From NCBI GenBank assembly GCA_947625445.1, contig CANQOM010000088.1, positions 1-6,826 on the forward strand: DNA of 6,826 nucleotides. Reading direction: 5' to 3'. Under the pieces are notes generated by a model, which saw only the letters and a list, made by a program, of their open reading frames with translations, ran no database searches and was not told where the DNA came from. Origin of the DNA: Candidatus Gastranaerophilales bacterium (GTDB taxonomy: Bacteria; Cyanobacteriota; Vampirovibrionia; Gastranaerophilales; Gastranaerophilaceae). Below are positions 1 to 5,814 of this stretch, piece by piece. Position numbers and translations under genes: made by a program. Each line of letters opens with the position of its first letter. Position 1 is the stretch's first letter.

Positions 1-351
1 TTTAACGGAATTATGTCACAGATAAATACTAAGATTGCATCTGTTAATTCAAAAAAAGTGTTTTTAGGTAATATTAAAGGTAAACGTTCATATTGGAATA
101 ATTTTTCAAAAGCAATGACTCCCGGGAAAAAAGTTTTTGGAGCAACTCAAACATGCGCAAATGCCATGTCTCATGTTCCGATAATAAACCTAATTTCATT
201 TGTGCCAATAGTGGGCGGTGCTGCATTATATTCGGTTAATCTTGCAGTGGCTCCTGTTGCTGCCGTGTTTACAAAAGGAAAGTCTATAACTCTTCCTGCA
301 GGAACAAAGTTTGTTGCTAAAATAACAGAAAATTGTCAAATTAGAGGCTGA
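1..351 (+). CDS. C-terminal part of an unrecognised protein with a hydrophobic stretch and an LPAGT-type tail (5' end outside window)
   Basis: The frame is open from base 1 and closes with TGA at 349-351. The first ATG is at 13, but four sense codons precede it in frame and no convincing Shine-Dalgarno sequence lies before it. I therefore read this as the end of a longer gene; a stand-alone 112-residue protein starting at 13 is the alternative. Numbered from that ATG, residues 1-50 are polar and basic (K/S/N/T-rich). Residues about 55-86 are hydrophobic and rich in Gly, Ala, Val and Pro, and could be one membrane segment or a glycine-zipper-like hairpin. Residues 88-110 have the pattern KGKSITLPAGTKF followed by alternating hydrophobics. 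Short beta modules with 'lPaGT' occur at the ends of several envelope and secretion-system proteins; that resemblance is inference only. Function is unknown. The frame's composition matches its neighbours, and no frameshift is visible. Confidence 0.6.
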   Translation, partial: FNGIMSQINTKIASVNSKKVFLGNIKGKRSYWNNFSKAMTPGKKVFGATQTCANAMSHVPIINLISFVPIVGGAALYSVNLAVAPVAAVFTKGKSITLPAGTKFVAKITENCQIRG

Positions 352-373
352 ATATTGATTGAGTCTTTTTTTT
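345..373 (+). terminator. weak candidate intrinsic terminator at the end of the first gene
   Basis: AGGCT (345-349) can pair with AGTCT (362-366) through one G-U pair, around a 12-base loop, and an uninterrupted run of eight T follows at 366-373. The stem is only five pairs plus possible flanking wobble pairs, so the T-run is the stronger half of the evidence. It overlaps the TGA stop at 349-351 and would separate the first gene from ychF. Confidence 0.3.
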
Positions 374-413
374 ATATTAATCTTTTTATAAATAGTTAGT
401 AAAGGGAAATTAA

Positions 414-1511
414 ATGTTAAGAGCTGGTATTGTAGGACTTCCTAATGTTGGTAAATCAACTTTGTTTAATGCACTTACTTCTTCTCGTAATGCACAGAGT
501 GAAAATTATCCGTTTTGTACAATAGAACCAAATGTTGGTGTAGTTAGTGTTCCTGATGAAAGATTGCAAGTATTAAAAAAATTGGTTAATACAAATGTTG
601 TTATTCCTACTGCGATAGAATTTGTTGATATTGCAGGACTTGTAAAAGGGGCAAGTAAAGGTGAAGGATTAGGTAATCAATTTTTACACAATATAAGAGA
701 AGTTGACGCTATAATACAGGTTGTAAGATGTTTTGATGACGAAAATACAATACATGTTAGCGGGAAAGTTAATCCTATAGATGATATTGAAACTATAAAT
801 ACAGAACTTGCTCTTTCTGATATAGCATCAGTAGAAAGAAGACTTGAAAGAATCACTAAACAAGTGAAAAGCGGAGATAAACAATCTGTTCTTGAACATA
901 AAGTTTTAACAAAATTAAATGAATTACTTCAGGATGGAATGTTTATAAATATAGAAGAACATTTTGAAGAAGAAGAACTTGAAATTGCAAGAAATTCACA
1001 ATTAATGTGTATAAAACCTGTAATATATGCTGCGAATGTAAGTGAAACAGATTTGGCTCACGGAAATGCATATGTTGATAAAGTAAGAGAATATGCATCT
1101 AAACACAATGCAGATGTAGTTGTAATATCGGCAAAAATAGAAGAAGAATTGGTTGATTTATCACAAGAAGAAGCCAAAGCATATCTTTCAGATTTAGGAG
1201 TTTCAAGTTCAGGTATAGAAAGAATGATTCAATCAGTATATAAACTTCTGGATTTAACAACCTTTATAACTGCCGGAGAAAAAGAAGTACATGCTTGGAC
1301 TGTAAAAAGTGGTTCAAAGGCTCCAAAGGCTGCCGGTGTAATACATACAGATTTTGAAAAGGGATTTATTAGAGCGGAAGTTACAAGTTATAAAGATTTT
1401 GTTGAATCGGGTTCATATGCTATAGCAAGAGATAAGGGTTTAACAAGACTTGAAGGAAAAGACTATATTATTCAAGATGGAGATATTGTACATTTTAGAT
1501 TTAATGTATGA
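414..1511 (+). CDS. ychF: Redox-responsive ribosome-binding ATPase YchF (OLA1/Obg-family P-loop NTPase)
   Basis: Complete 365-residue protein of the usual YchF length (about 363). The start is supported by AAGGGA at 402-407, six bases before the ATG, and by the family-typical N-terminus. Visible domains: a P-loop NTPase with G1 GLPNVGKS (residues 8-15), switch region NYPFCTIEPN (31-40), and G3 DIAGLVKGASKGEGLGNQFL (72-91); a helical insert around 128-200; the altered G4 motif NVSE (208-211) in place of NKxD, which goes with ATP rather than GTP preference in this family; and a C-terminal TGS domain (about 281-364) with FITAGEKEVHAWTV. Cys35 aligns with the redox-sensitive cysteine and His114 with the histidine implicated in ATP hydrolysis in E. 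coli YchF. Family knowledge: cytoplasmic, binds the ribosome, linked to stress and oxidative responses. In many bacteria ychF lies next to pth; that gene is not visible here. The gene stops 64 bases before manC. Identification is secure. Confidence 0.97.
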   Translation: MLRAGIVGLPNVGKSTLFNALTSSRNAQSENYPFCTIEPNVGVVSVPDERLQVLKKLVNTNVVIPTAIEFVDIAGLVKGASKGEGLGNQFLHNIREVDAIIQVVRCFDDENTIHVSGKVNPIDDIETINTELALSDIASVERRLERITKQVKSGDKQSVLEHKVLTKLNELLQDGMFINIEEHFEEEELEIARNSQLMCIKPVIYAANVSETDLAHGNAYVDKVREYASKHNADVVVISAKIEEELVDLSQEEAKAYLSDLGVSSSGIERMIQSVYKLLDLTTFITAGEKEVHAWTVKSGSKAPKAAGVIHTDFEKGFIRAEVTSYKDFVESGSYAIARDKGLTRLEGKDYIIQDGDIVHFRFNV

Positions 1512-1522
1512 TAGAATAAAAT

Positions 1523-1551
1523 TTGCGACACCAGATTAAACTTGTTATATT
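1523..1551 (+). promoter_or_regulatory. predicted sigma70-type promoter for manC (extended -10)
   Basis: TTGCGA at 1523-1528 (4 of 6 matches to TTGACA) is followed, after exactly 17 bases, by TATATT at 1546-1551 (5 of 6 matches to TATAAT). A TG sits one base upstream of the -10 (1543-1544), making it an extended -10. Transcription would start near 1557-1559, giving a leader of about 18 bases that includes the strong ribosome site GGAGG at 1566-1570. The spacing and element quality are good, but AT-rich DNA gives such matches by chance, so read-through from ychF remains possible. Confidence 0.45.
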
Positions 1552-1575
1552 TTTCAACTTATTTTGGAGGAATAG

Positions 1576-2961
1576 ATGAAGTGTATAATTTTAGCAGGCG
1601 GTTCAGGTGAAAGATTGTGGCCGATATCAAGAGATTTATATCCTAAATCTTTACTCAAATTGGACGGAGAAAAAACACTTGTCCAAAATGTATATGAAAT
1701 TGCAGCTTCAATAACTTCAGAAAAAAATATTATTGTGGTTACAAATATAAGACAGGCTTGCGATGTTAAAATACAATTAAAACAAGTTGCAAAAAATCCT
1801 TTAATAATATCGGAACCTTTAATAAAAAATACCGCACCTGCAATAGCTTCAGCCTTAACTTTTATAGAGGGAGATAAGGATGAAACGATTATTGTATTGC
1901 CTGTAGATTTCAATATTGATAATAAAGAACTATTTATTAAAACTCTAAAGAAAACTATTAGTGTGGCAAACAAAGGGAATATATGCGCTTTGGGAATCAA
2001 ACCGGCATATTTGGAAGGCGGCTTCGGTTATATAAAAAAAGGTGATAAAATTAATAACGCCTATAAAGTTGAAAAATTTATAGAAAAACCTGATAATGAG
2101 TCAGTGAATAAATTTGTTGATAACAAAGATTACTATTGGAATTCAGGTATATATACAGGTAAAATTTCTGTATTCAAAGAAAATTTTAAACGATATTTGC
2201 CGGAAGTAATAAATTGTTTTTCAAAAAATATATTTGATGAAAATTGCAATATTAAGTATGAATACTATAAAAATCTTCCTGAAATTTCAATAGATTATGC
2301 CATAATGGAAAAAACAAATGACCTGGTATTTATAGAATATGAATCAAAATGGTATGATTTAGGCTCATGGCAAAGTATATATAATAAAGAAAAAAAAGAT
2401 GCTCAAAATAATGTAATATCAGGTAATGTAATAACGGATAAAGTTAAAGATTCATTTATCTATTCTTCAAAAGAATTATTAGCTGTTTCAGGAGTCAAAA
2501 ATAAGGTAGTAATTGAAACGGAAGATGCAATCTTAGTATGTTCCAAAGATAAGGCAAGTGATATTAATAAGTTGGTAAAAGCATTAAAAAAGAATAATGA
2601 TTCAACAACGGTGATTTCAAAGACAGTATATAAGCCCTGGGGATATTATACTTGTTTAAATGAAGGTAAAGGCTGGCTGACAAAATTAATTTATGTTTCT
2701 CCAAAGAATAAACTTTCTCTTCAATCCCACAATCATCGTTCAGAACATTGGGTTGTGCTTGAAGGAGAAGCTGATGTTGTTTTAAATGAAGATATATACA
2801 ATTTAAAAAAAGGGAAAAGCATAGATATACCTTTAAAAGTTAAGCATTCACTACAAAATAATACAAATGAACCTCTTAAAATTTTGGAAGTTCAAAAGGG
2901 AGATTATATATCTGAGGATGATATAATAAGATACGAAGATATGTATGGACGTGCAAATTAA
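1576..2961 (+). CDS. manC: Mannose-1-phosphate guanylyltransferase / mannose-6-phosphate isomerase, bifunctional (ManC/AlgA/CpsB type)
   Basis: Complete 461-residue protein, close to the usual 460-480. GGAGG at 1566-1570, five bases before the ATG, fixes the start. Family role: the N-terminal domain makes GDP-mannose from mannose-1-phosphate and GTP; the C-terminal cupin interconverts fructose-6-phosphate and mannose-6-phosphate; both are cytoplasmic and feed surface glycans. Visible motifs: nucleotide-binding loop LAGGSGERLWPISR (6-19) with YPKS (22-25), NTAPAIA (85-91), LPVD (108-111), FIEKPD (168-173), WNSGIY (188-193), IDYAIMEK (239-246) and WYDLGSW (259-265). The cupin starts near KPWGYY (353-358) and has SLQSHNHRSEHW (381-392), a likely metal set of Gln383, His385, Glu390 and His424, and the closing IRYEDMYGR (451-459). 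Oddities: the usual LPADH reads LPVDF, with Phe112 for His, and PKQF reads PKSL. No other nucleotide-sugar or glycosyltransferase gene is adjacent. The isomerase half is inferred from intact cupin residues and is less certain than the transferase. Confidence 0.94.
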   Translation: MKCIILAGGSGERLWPISRDLYPKSLLKLDGEKTLVQNVYEIAASITSEKNIIVVTNIRQACDVKIQLKQVAKNPLIISEPLIKNTAPAIASALTFIEGDKDETIIVLPVDFNIDNKELFIKTLKKTISVANKGNICALGIKPAYLEGGFGYIKKGDKINNAYKVEKFIEKPDNESVNKFVDNKDYYWNSGIYTGKISVFKENFKRYLPEVINCFSKNIFDENCNIKYEYYKNLPEISIDYAIMEKTNDLVFIEYESKWYDLGSWQSIYNKEKKDAQNNVISGNVITDKVKDSFIYSSKELLAVSGVKNKVVIETEDAILVCSKDKASDINKLVKALKKNNDSTTVISKTVYKPWGYYTCLNEGKGWLTKLIYVSPKNKLSLQSHNHRSEHWVVLEGEADVVLNEDIYNLKKGKSIDIPLKVKHSLQNNTNEPLKILEVQKGDYISEDDIIRYEDMYGRAN

Positions 2962-2984
2962 GGGAATATATAGTAAATTTCACG

Positions 2985-2999
2985 CAAATAGCTTATTTG
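2985..2999. repeat. small inverted repeat after manC
   Basis: CAAATA (2985-2990) and TATTTG (2994-2999) are perfect complements around a three-base loop, 23 bases after the manC stop. A G-T pair can extend it by one. The stem is A/T-dominated, and only interrupted T-stretches follow it (TTTGCTTTG), so it is a poor intrinsic terminator. It could still mark the transcript end or be chance. Confidence 0.25.
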
Positions 3000-3102
3000 T
3001 TTGCTTTGTAAACTATAAATAAATCATTCGCAAATTTATAATCACATCTTCGGACTAACCCCTGTAAAAATTTACTCGGACATTCTATATAAAATAAAAG
3101 TA

Positions 3103-3111
3103 TGATATAAT
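3103..3111 (+). promoter_or_regulatory. extended -10 promoter element for ftsH
   Basis: TGATATAAT at 3103-3111 is a perfect extended -10: TG, one base, then the full consensus TATAAT at 3106-3111. At 17-base spacing the -35 position (3083-3088) reads TTCTAT, a poor match, which is common for extended -10 promoters. Transcription would start near 3118, giving a leader of about 30 bases with AGGA at 3136-3139, eight bases before the ftsH ATG. The near-palindrome at 3064-3075 lies just upstream of this promoter. Confidence 0.5.
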
Positions 3112-3147
3112 TGAATTAAAATAAAATTTAAATGTAGGATTTATAAA

Positions 3148-5013
3148 ATGACCAAAAATCAAATTGTTGCTTTTTTATTATTAATAGGAGTTATTGTATT
3201 AGCACTGATAGCTTCATTTATGGGGCCTAAAACTTCAACTAATGATTTATCATATACAGAATTTTTAAATAAAGTAAAAAATTCTGAAATAAAAGAAGTT
3301 ACAATGTATAATGATTTTGCTATAGCAGTTCCGGTTAATGAAGAAATAAAAACAAAAATAAACGGAGAAGAAAAAATAACCGCATTCTTAAGGTATAAAA
3401 CAAATATACCGTTAAATGATGATTCTTTGTATCCTACATTAAAAGAGAATAATGTTAAGATAGATATAAAAAAAGCCAATGAATCATCCTTAATGGGATT
3501 AATGGGCTCCGCAATTGTTCCTATATTATTAATATTAATATTTTTTATAATAATGGCAAAAATAATCCAAACCGGAGGCTCTCAAGCATTATCATTCGGA
3601 AAAAGTAAAGCAAAGATGATGCTTGACAGTAAAGTAAAAGTAACATTTAAGGATGTAGCCGGAATAGATGAAGAAAAACAAGAACTGGAAGAAATAGTAG
3701 ACTTTCTAAAAAACGGTAGAAAATATTTGGAACTGGGTGCCAAGATTCCAAAAGGAGTCTTATTGGTTGGAGCACCCGGAACAGGTAAAACATTGATGGC
3801 AAAAGCAGTAGCAGGAGAAGCCGGAGTTCCATTTTTCTCAATCAGCGGTTCTGACTTTGTTGAAATGTTTGTTGGCGTAGGAGCTTCAAGAGTTAGAGAT
3901 TTATTTGAACAAGCAAAAAAACACCACCCTTGTATAGTATTTATTGATGAAATAGATGCAGTCGGAAGACAAAGAGGTGCAGGACTGGGTGGCGGTCACG
4001 ATGAAAGGGAACAAACACTTAACCAATTGCTTGTTGAAATGGATGGTTTTGACGGAAATACTAATATAATAATACTTGCAGCAACTAATAGACCTGATAT
4101 ATTGGATAATGCTCTGCTAAGACCTGGAAGGTTTGACAGACAAATTATGGTTAGTTTACCTGATGTTAAAGGAAGAGAAGAAATCTTAAAAGTTCATGCA
4201 AAAGGTAAACCATTGGATGAAGATGTTGATTTAAAATTGCTTGCAAAAAGAACTCCGGGATTTACCGGTGCGGACTTACAAAGTATGTTAAATGAGTCAG
4301 CTCTGCTTGCAGCAAGGAAAAATAAGACCAAAATAAATATGGAAGAAGTTGATGCCGCAATTGACAGGGTTATTGCTGGTATAGAAAAGAAAAGCAGAGT
4401 TATGACTGATGAAGATAAGGAAATGACTTCTTATCATGAAGTAGGACATGCACTTTTAGCTAAGCTTTTAAAGGATTGCGACGAACTTCATAAAGTTACA
4501 ATTATTCCGAGAGGGTATGCTTTAGGTATAACCTGGACAAGACCTGAAGATAATAAAGTATACGTAAGTAAATCTAAACTGTTAGATCAGATAACAATGA
4601 CATTAGGCGGAAGAGTTGCGGAAGAAATAGTATACGGTGAAGATAAAATATCGACAGGTGCTTCCAGCGATTTGCAAAAAGTAACGGAAATAGCAAAAAA
4701 AATGGTTTCTCAATGGGGTATGTCTGAGAAAATGGGAGCTATGATATATGGCAAATCCCAAGAACATGTGTTTATGGGCAGGGATTTTGGTACCACAAGA
4801 GATTTTTCTGAAGAAATAGCTGCTGACATTGATAAAGAAATTAAAAAAATTATTGATGAAAGATATTCTATAGCTAAAAAACTATTAACGGAAAATCGTG
4901 ATTTGCTTGATGCAATTGCTAAAGAACTGCTTGAAAAAGAAACACTTGATGATAACGATGTAACAGAAATTATAGCACGAATCAAAGGTGAGGAGTTTAC
5001 GGATAAGTTATAA
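3148..5013 (+). CDS. ftsH: ATP-dependent zinc metalloprotease FtsH
   Basis: Complete 621-residue membrane AAA+ protease, in the normal 600-650 range. Start supported by AGGA at 3136-3139 and a signal-anchor-like N-terminus. Membrane helix 1 is about residues 6-25, the extracytoplasmic domain about 27-115, and membrane helix 2 about 119-139; the rest is cytoplasmic. AAA module: Walker A GAPGTGKT (208-215), pore loop FVGVG (241-245), Walker B IVFIDEID (263-270), second region of homology TNRPDILDNALLRPGRFDRQ (313-332) with arginine fingers. Peptidase domain: zinc site HEVGH (430-434) and the third ligand Asp508 in TGASSD (503-508). The C-terminal helical region (about 552-615) is present. All catalytic residues are intact. 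Family role: a hexamer that extracts and degrades misfolded membrane proteins and selected short-lived regulators. It appears to start from its own promoter in a 186-base gap and is followed 30 bases later by a membrane-protein gene on the same strand, probably one transcript. Confidence 0.98.
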   Translation: MTKNQIVAFLLLIGVIVLALIASFMGPKTSTNDLSYTEFLNKVKNSEIKEVTMYNDFAIAVPVNEEIKTKINGEEKITAFLRYKTNIPLNDDSLYPTLKENNVKIDIKKANESSLMGLMGSAIVPILLILIFFIIMAKIIQTGGSQALSFGKSKAKMMLDSKVKVTFKDVAGIDEEKQELEEIVDFLKNGRKYLELGAKIPKGVLLVGAPGTGKTLMAKAVAGEAGVPFFSISGSDFVEMFVGVGASRVRDLFEQAKKHHPCIVFIDEIDAVGRQRGAGLGGGHDEREQTLNQLLVEMDGFDGNTNIIILAATNRPDILDNALLRPGRFDRQIMVSLPDVKGREEILKVHAKGKPLDEDVDLKLLAKRTPGFTGADLQSMLNESALLAARKNKTKINMEEVDAAIDRVIAGIEKKSRVMTDEDKEMTSYHEVGHALLAKLLKDCDELHKVTIIPRGYALGITWTRPEDNKVYVSKSKLLDQITMTLGGRVAEEIVYGEDKISTGASSDLQKVTEIAKKMVSQWGMSEKMGAMIYGKSQEHVFMGRDFGTTRDFSEEIAADIDKEIKKIIDERYSIAKKLLTENRDLLDAIAKELLEKETLDDNDVTEIIARIKGEEFTDKL

Positions 5014-5043
5014 TAGGAATATAAGAAAATAGGAGGAGTAAAT

Positions 5044-5784
5044 ATGGCAGGTATAATAGATTCGTTAAGAAATATTTCTACTGATATGTGGTGGTTTCCA
5101 AAATTATTGTGCTTGGGATACTTAGCTTTTCTTCTTATATTTAACATAGATTATCTTATGGCTCATCAACAAAGTTTGATAGCACTTGCTTCAATAACAA
5201 GTGTTCTGTTTATGGGAAGTGTTTCAATACTTATGAAGCGGAATATAAATAATGAAGCTCCTATACTTCCCGGAATATTAGATTTTCCGGAATTGATATT
5301 AAGGTCTGTTATTACAACACTTTTTATGGCTCCGGCAAGTTTATTCTTATACTTTATTTTAAAATATCTTATCGAAAATCCGTTTTTTGAACAACCTATT
5401 CACGGAATTATAATTGGTTTTGTAACTCTTATATTTACTCCATTTATTTTTATTCCGACGGTTTTATTTGCTGCCAGAAGTAAAATTAAGGATGGATTCA
5501 GATTTGATTTAATTTTAAAGGGCGGCGGTGACTTTATTGTTAAAATATTATTATATATTATTCAGGTATTTTTCTTTTTATACATTCCATCATTTTTGTT
5601 TTATTTGGCAATAAAAGCTATGATGGGTGAAGAGAGTTCAGTTATTTATATGTTTATAGGTTTTGCAATGACTGTAACATTTTTCTCATTCTTCTCATAT
5701 ATTTCTGATTTATATGAAGAATCAATACCTGTAATAAAATCAAAAAAAATAAAAAATAAAGTAAATCATACTCATATAAAATAA
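5044..5784 (+). CDS. Six-helix integral membrane protein, DUF4013-like, function unknown
   Basis: Complete 246-residue protein. A consensus AGGAGG at 5031-5036, seven bases before the ATG, decides the start. Hydrophobic segments lie at about residues 18-37, 43-64, 86-110, 119-143, 163-190 and 198-221, so six membrane helices are likely. The tail (232-246, SKKIKNKVNHTHIK) is strongly basic and probably cytoplasmic. No signal peptide, enzyme motif or transporter signature is visible. The layout of a Leu-Pro-rich linker plus helix (EAPILPGILDFPELILRSV, 71-89), then a helix followed by AARSKIKDGFRFDLIL (143-158), recalls the DUF4013 group of bacterial and archaeal membrane proteins; this is pattern resemblance, not a search result. 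It begins 30 bases after ftsH with no evident promoter, so it is probably co-transcribed, and being an FtsH client or partner is conceivable but unproven. Its stop is one base from the uvrB stop on the other strand. Confidence 0.85.
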   Translation: MAGIIDSLRNISTDMWWFPKLLCLGYLAFLLIFNIDYLMAHQQSLIALASITSVLFMGSVSILMKRNINNEAPILPGILDFPELILRSVITTLFMAPASLFLYFILKYLIENPFFEQPIHGIIIGFVTLIFTPFIFIPTVLFAARSKIKDGFRFDLILKGGGDFIVKILLYIIQVFFFLYIPSFLFYLAIKAMMGEESSVIYMFIGFAMTVTFFSFFSYISDLYEESIPVIKSKKIKNKVNHTHIK

Positions 5785-5814
5785 CTTAAAAAGGCAAGTT
5801 TTTAAGCTTTTTAA
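5785..5814. terminator. candidate bidirectional terminator over the convergent gene ends
   Basis: CTTAAAAA (5785-5792) and TTTTTAAG (5799-5806) form a perfect eight-pair stem with a six-base loop. Alternatively TTAAAAAG (5786-5793) pairs perfectly with CTTTTTAA (5807-5814) around 13 bases; the two pairings exclude each other. On the plus strand a T5 run (5808-5812) follows the first stem; on the minus strand the downstream sequence reads TTATTTTAT. The element starts at the single base between the two stop codons and covers the last codons of uvrB. It has only one G-C pair per stem, so it is weak by standard criteria; its position is the main argument. Confidence 0.4.

Larger units (their letters stand above)
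2962..3147. other. 186-base intergenic region between manC and ftsH
   Basis: No coding frame or RNA gene is apparent. Visible structure: the small inverted repeat at 2985-2999; the heptamer CGCAAAT twice (2983-2989 and 3029-3035); TCGGAC twice (3050-3055 and 3076-3081); a near-palindrome GTAAA-AA-TTTAC at 3064-3075; and the ftsH promoter and ribosome site at its right end. The CGG/CCC-containing stretch around 3047-3081 stands out against otherwise very AT-rich DNA. No known riboswitch or operator consensus was recognised. Confidence 0.6.

Noticed and set aside
373..392. TATATT (373-378) and TATAAA (387-392) as -10 elements for ychF
   Set aside because: The best -35-like sequence, TTGATT at 355-360, is 12 or 26 bases away, both unsuitable spacings. 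A ychF promoter is likely but cannot be placed with confidence.
1554..2000. 148-codon antisense reading frame opposite the start of manC
   Set aside because: It overlaps the conserved nucleotide-binding domain of manC on the other strand, has no ribosome site or recognisable motif, and is explained by AT-rich codon use in manC.
3159..3479. 106-codon antisense reading frame opposite the N-terminus of ftsH
   Set aside because: ftsH is unambiguous here; the antisense product is low-complexity hydrophobic sequence with no family resemblance.
4710..5147. 145-codon antisense reading frame across the end of ftsH and start of the next gene
   Set aside because: It spans two well-supported genes, is Ser/Ile-rich as expected from the complement of their codons, and has no start signal.
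5738..5762. Long A-runs near the end of the membrane-protein gene as a programmed frameshift or slippage site
   Set aside because: The frame continues normally through them to a stop, giving a typical basic cytoplasmic tail; no alternative frame of interest follows.
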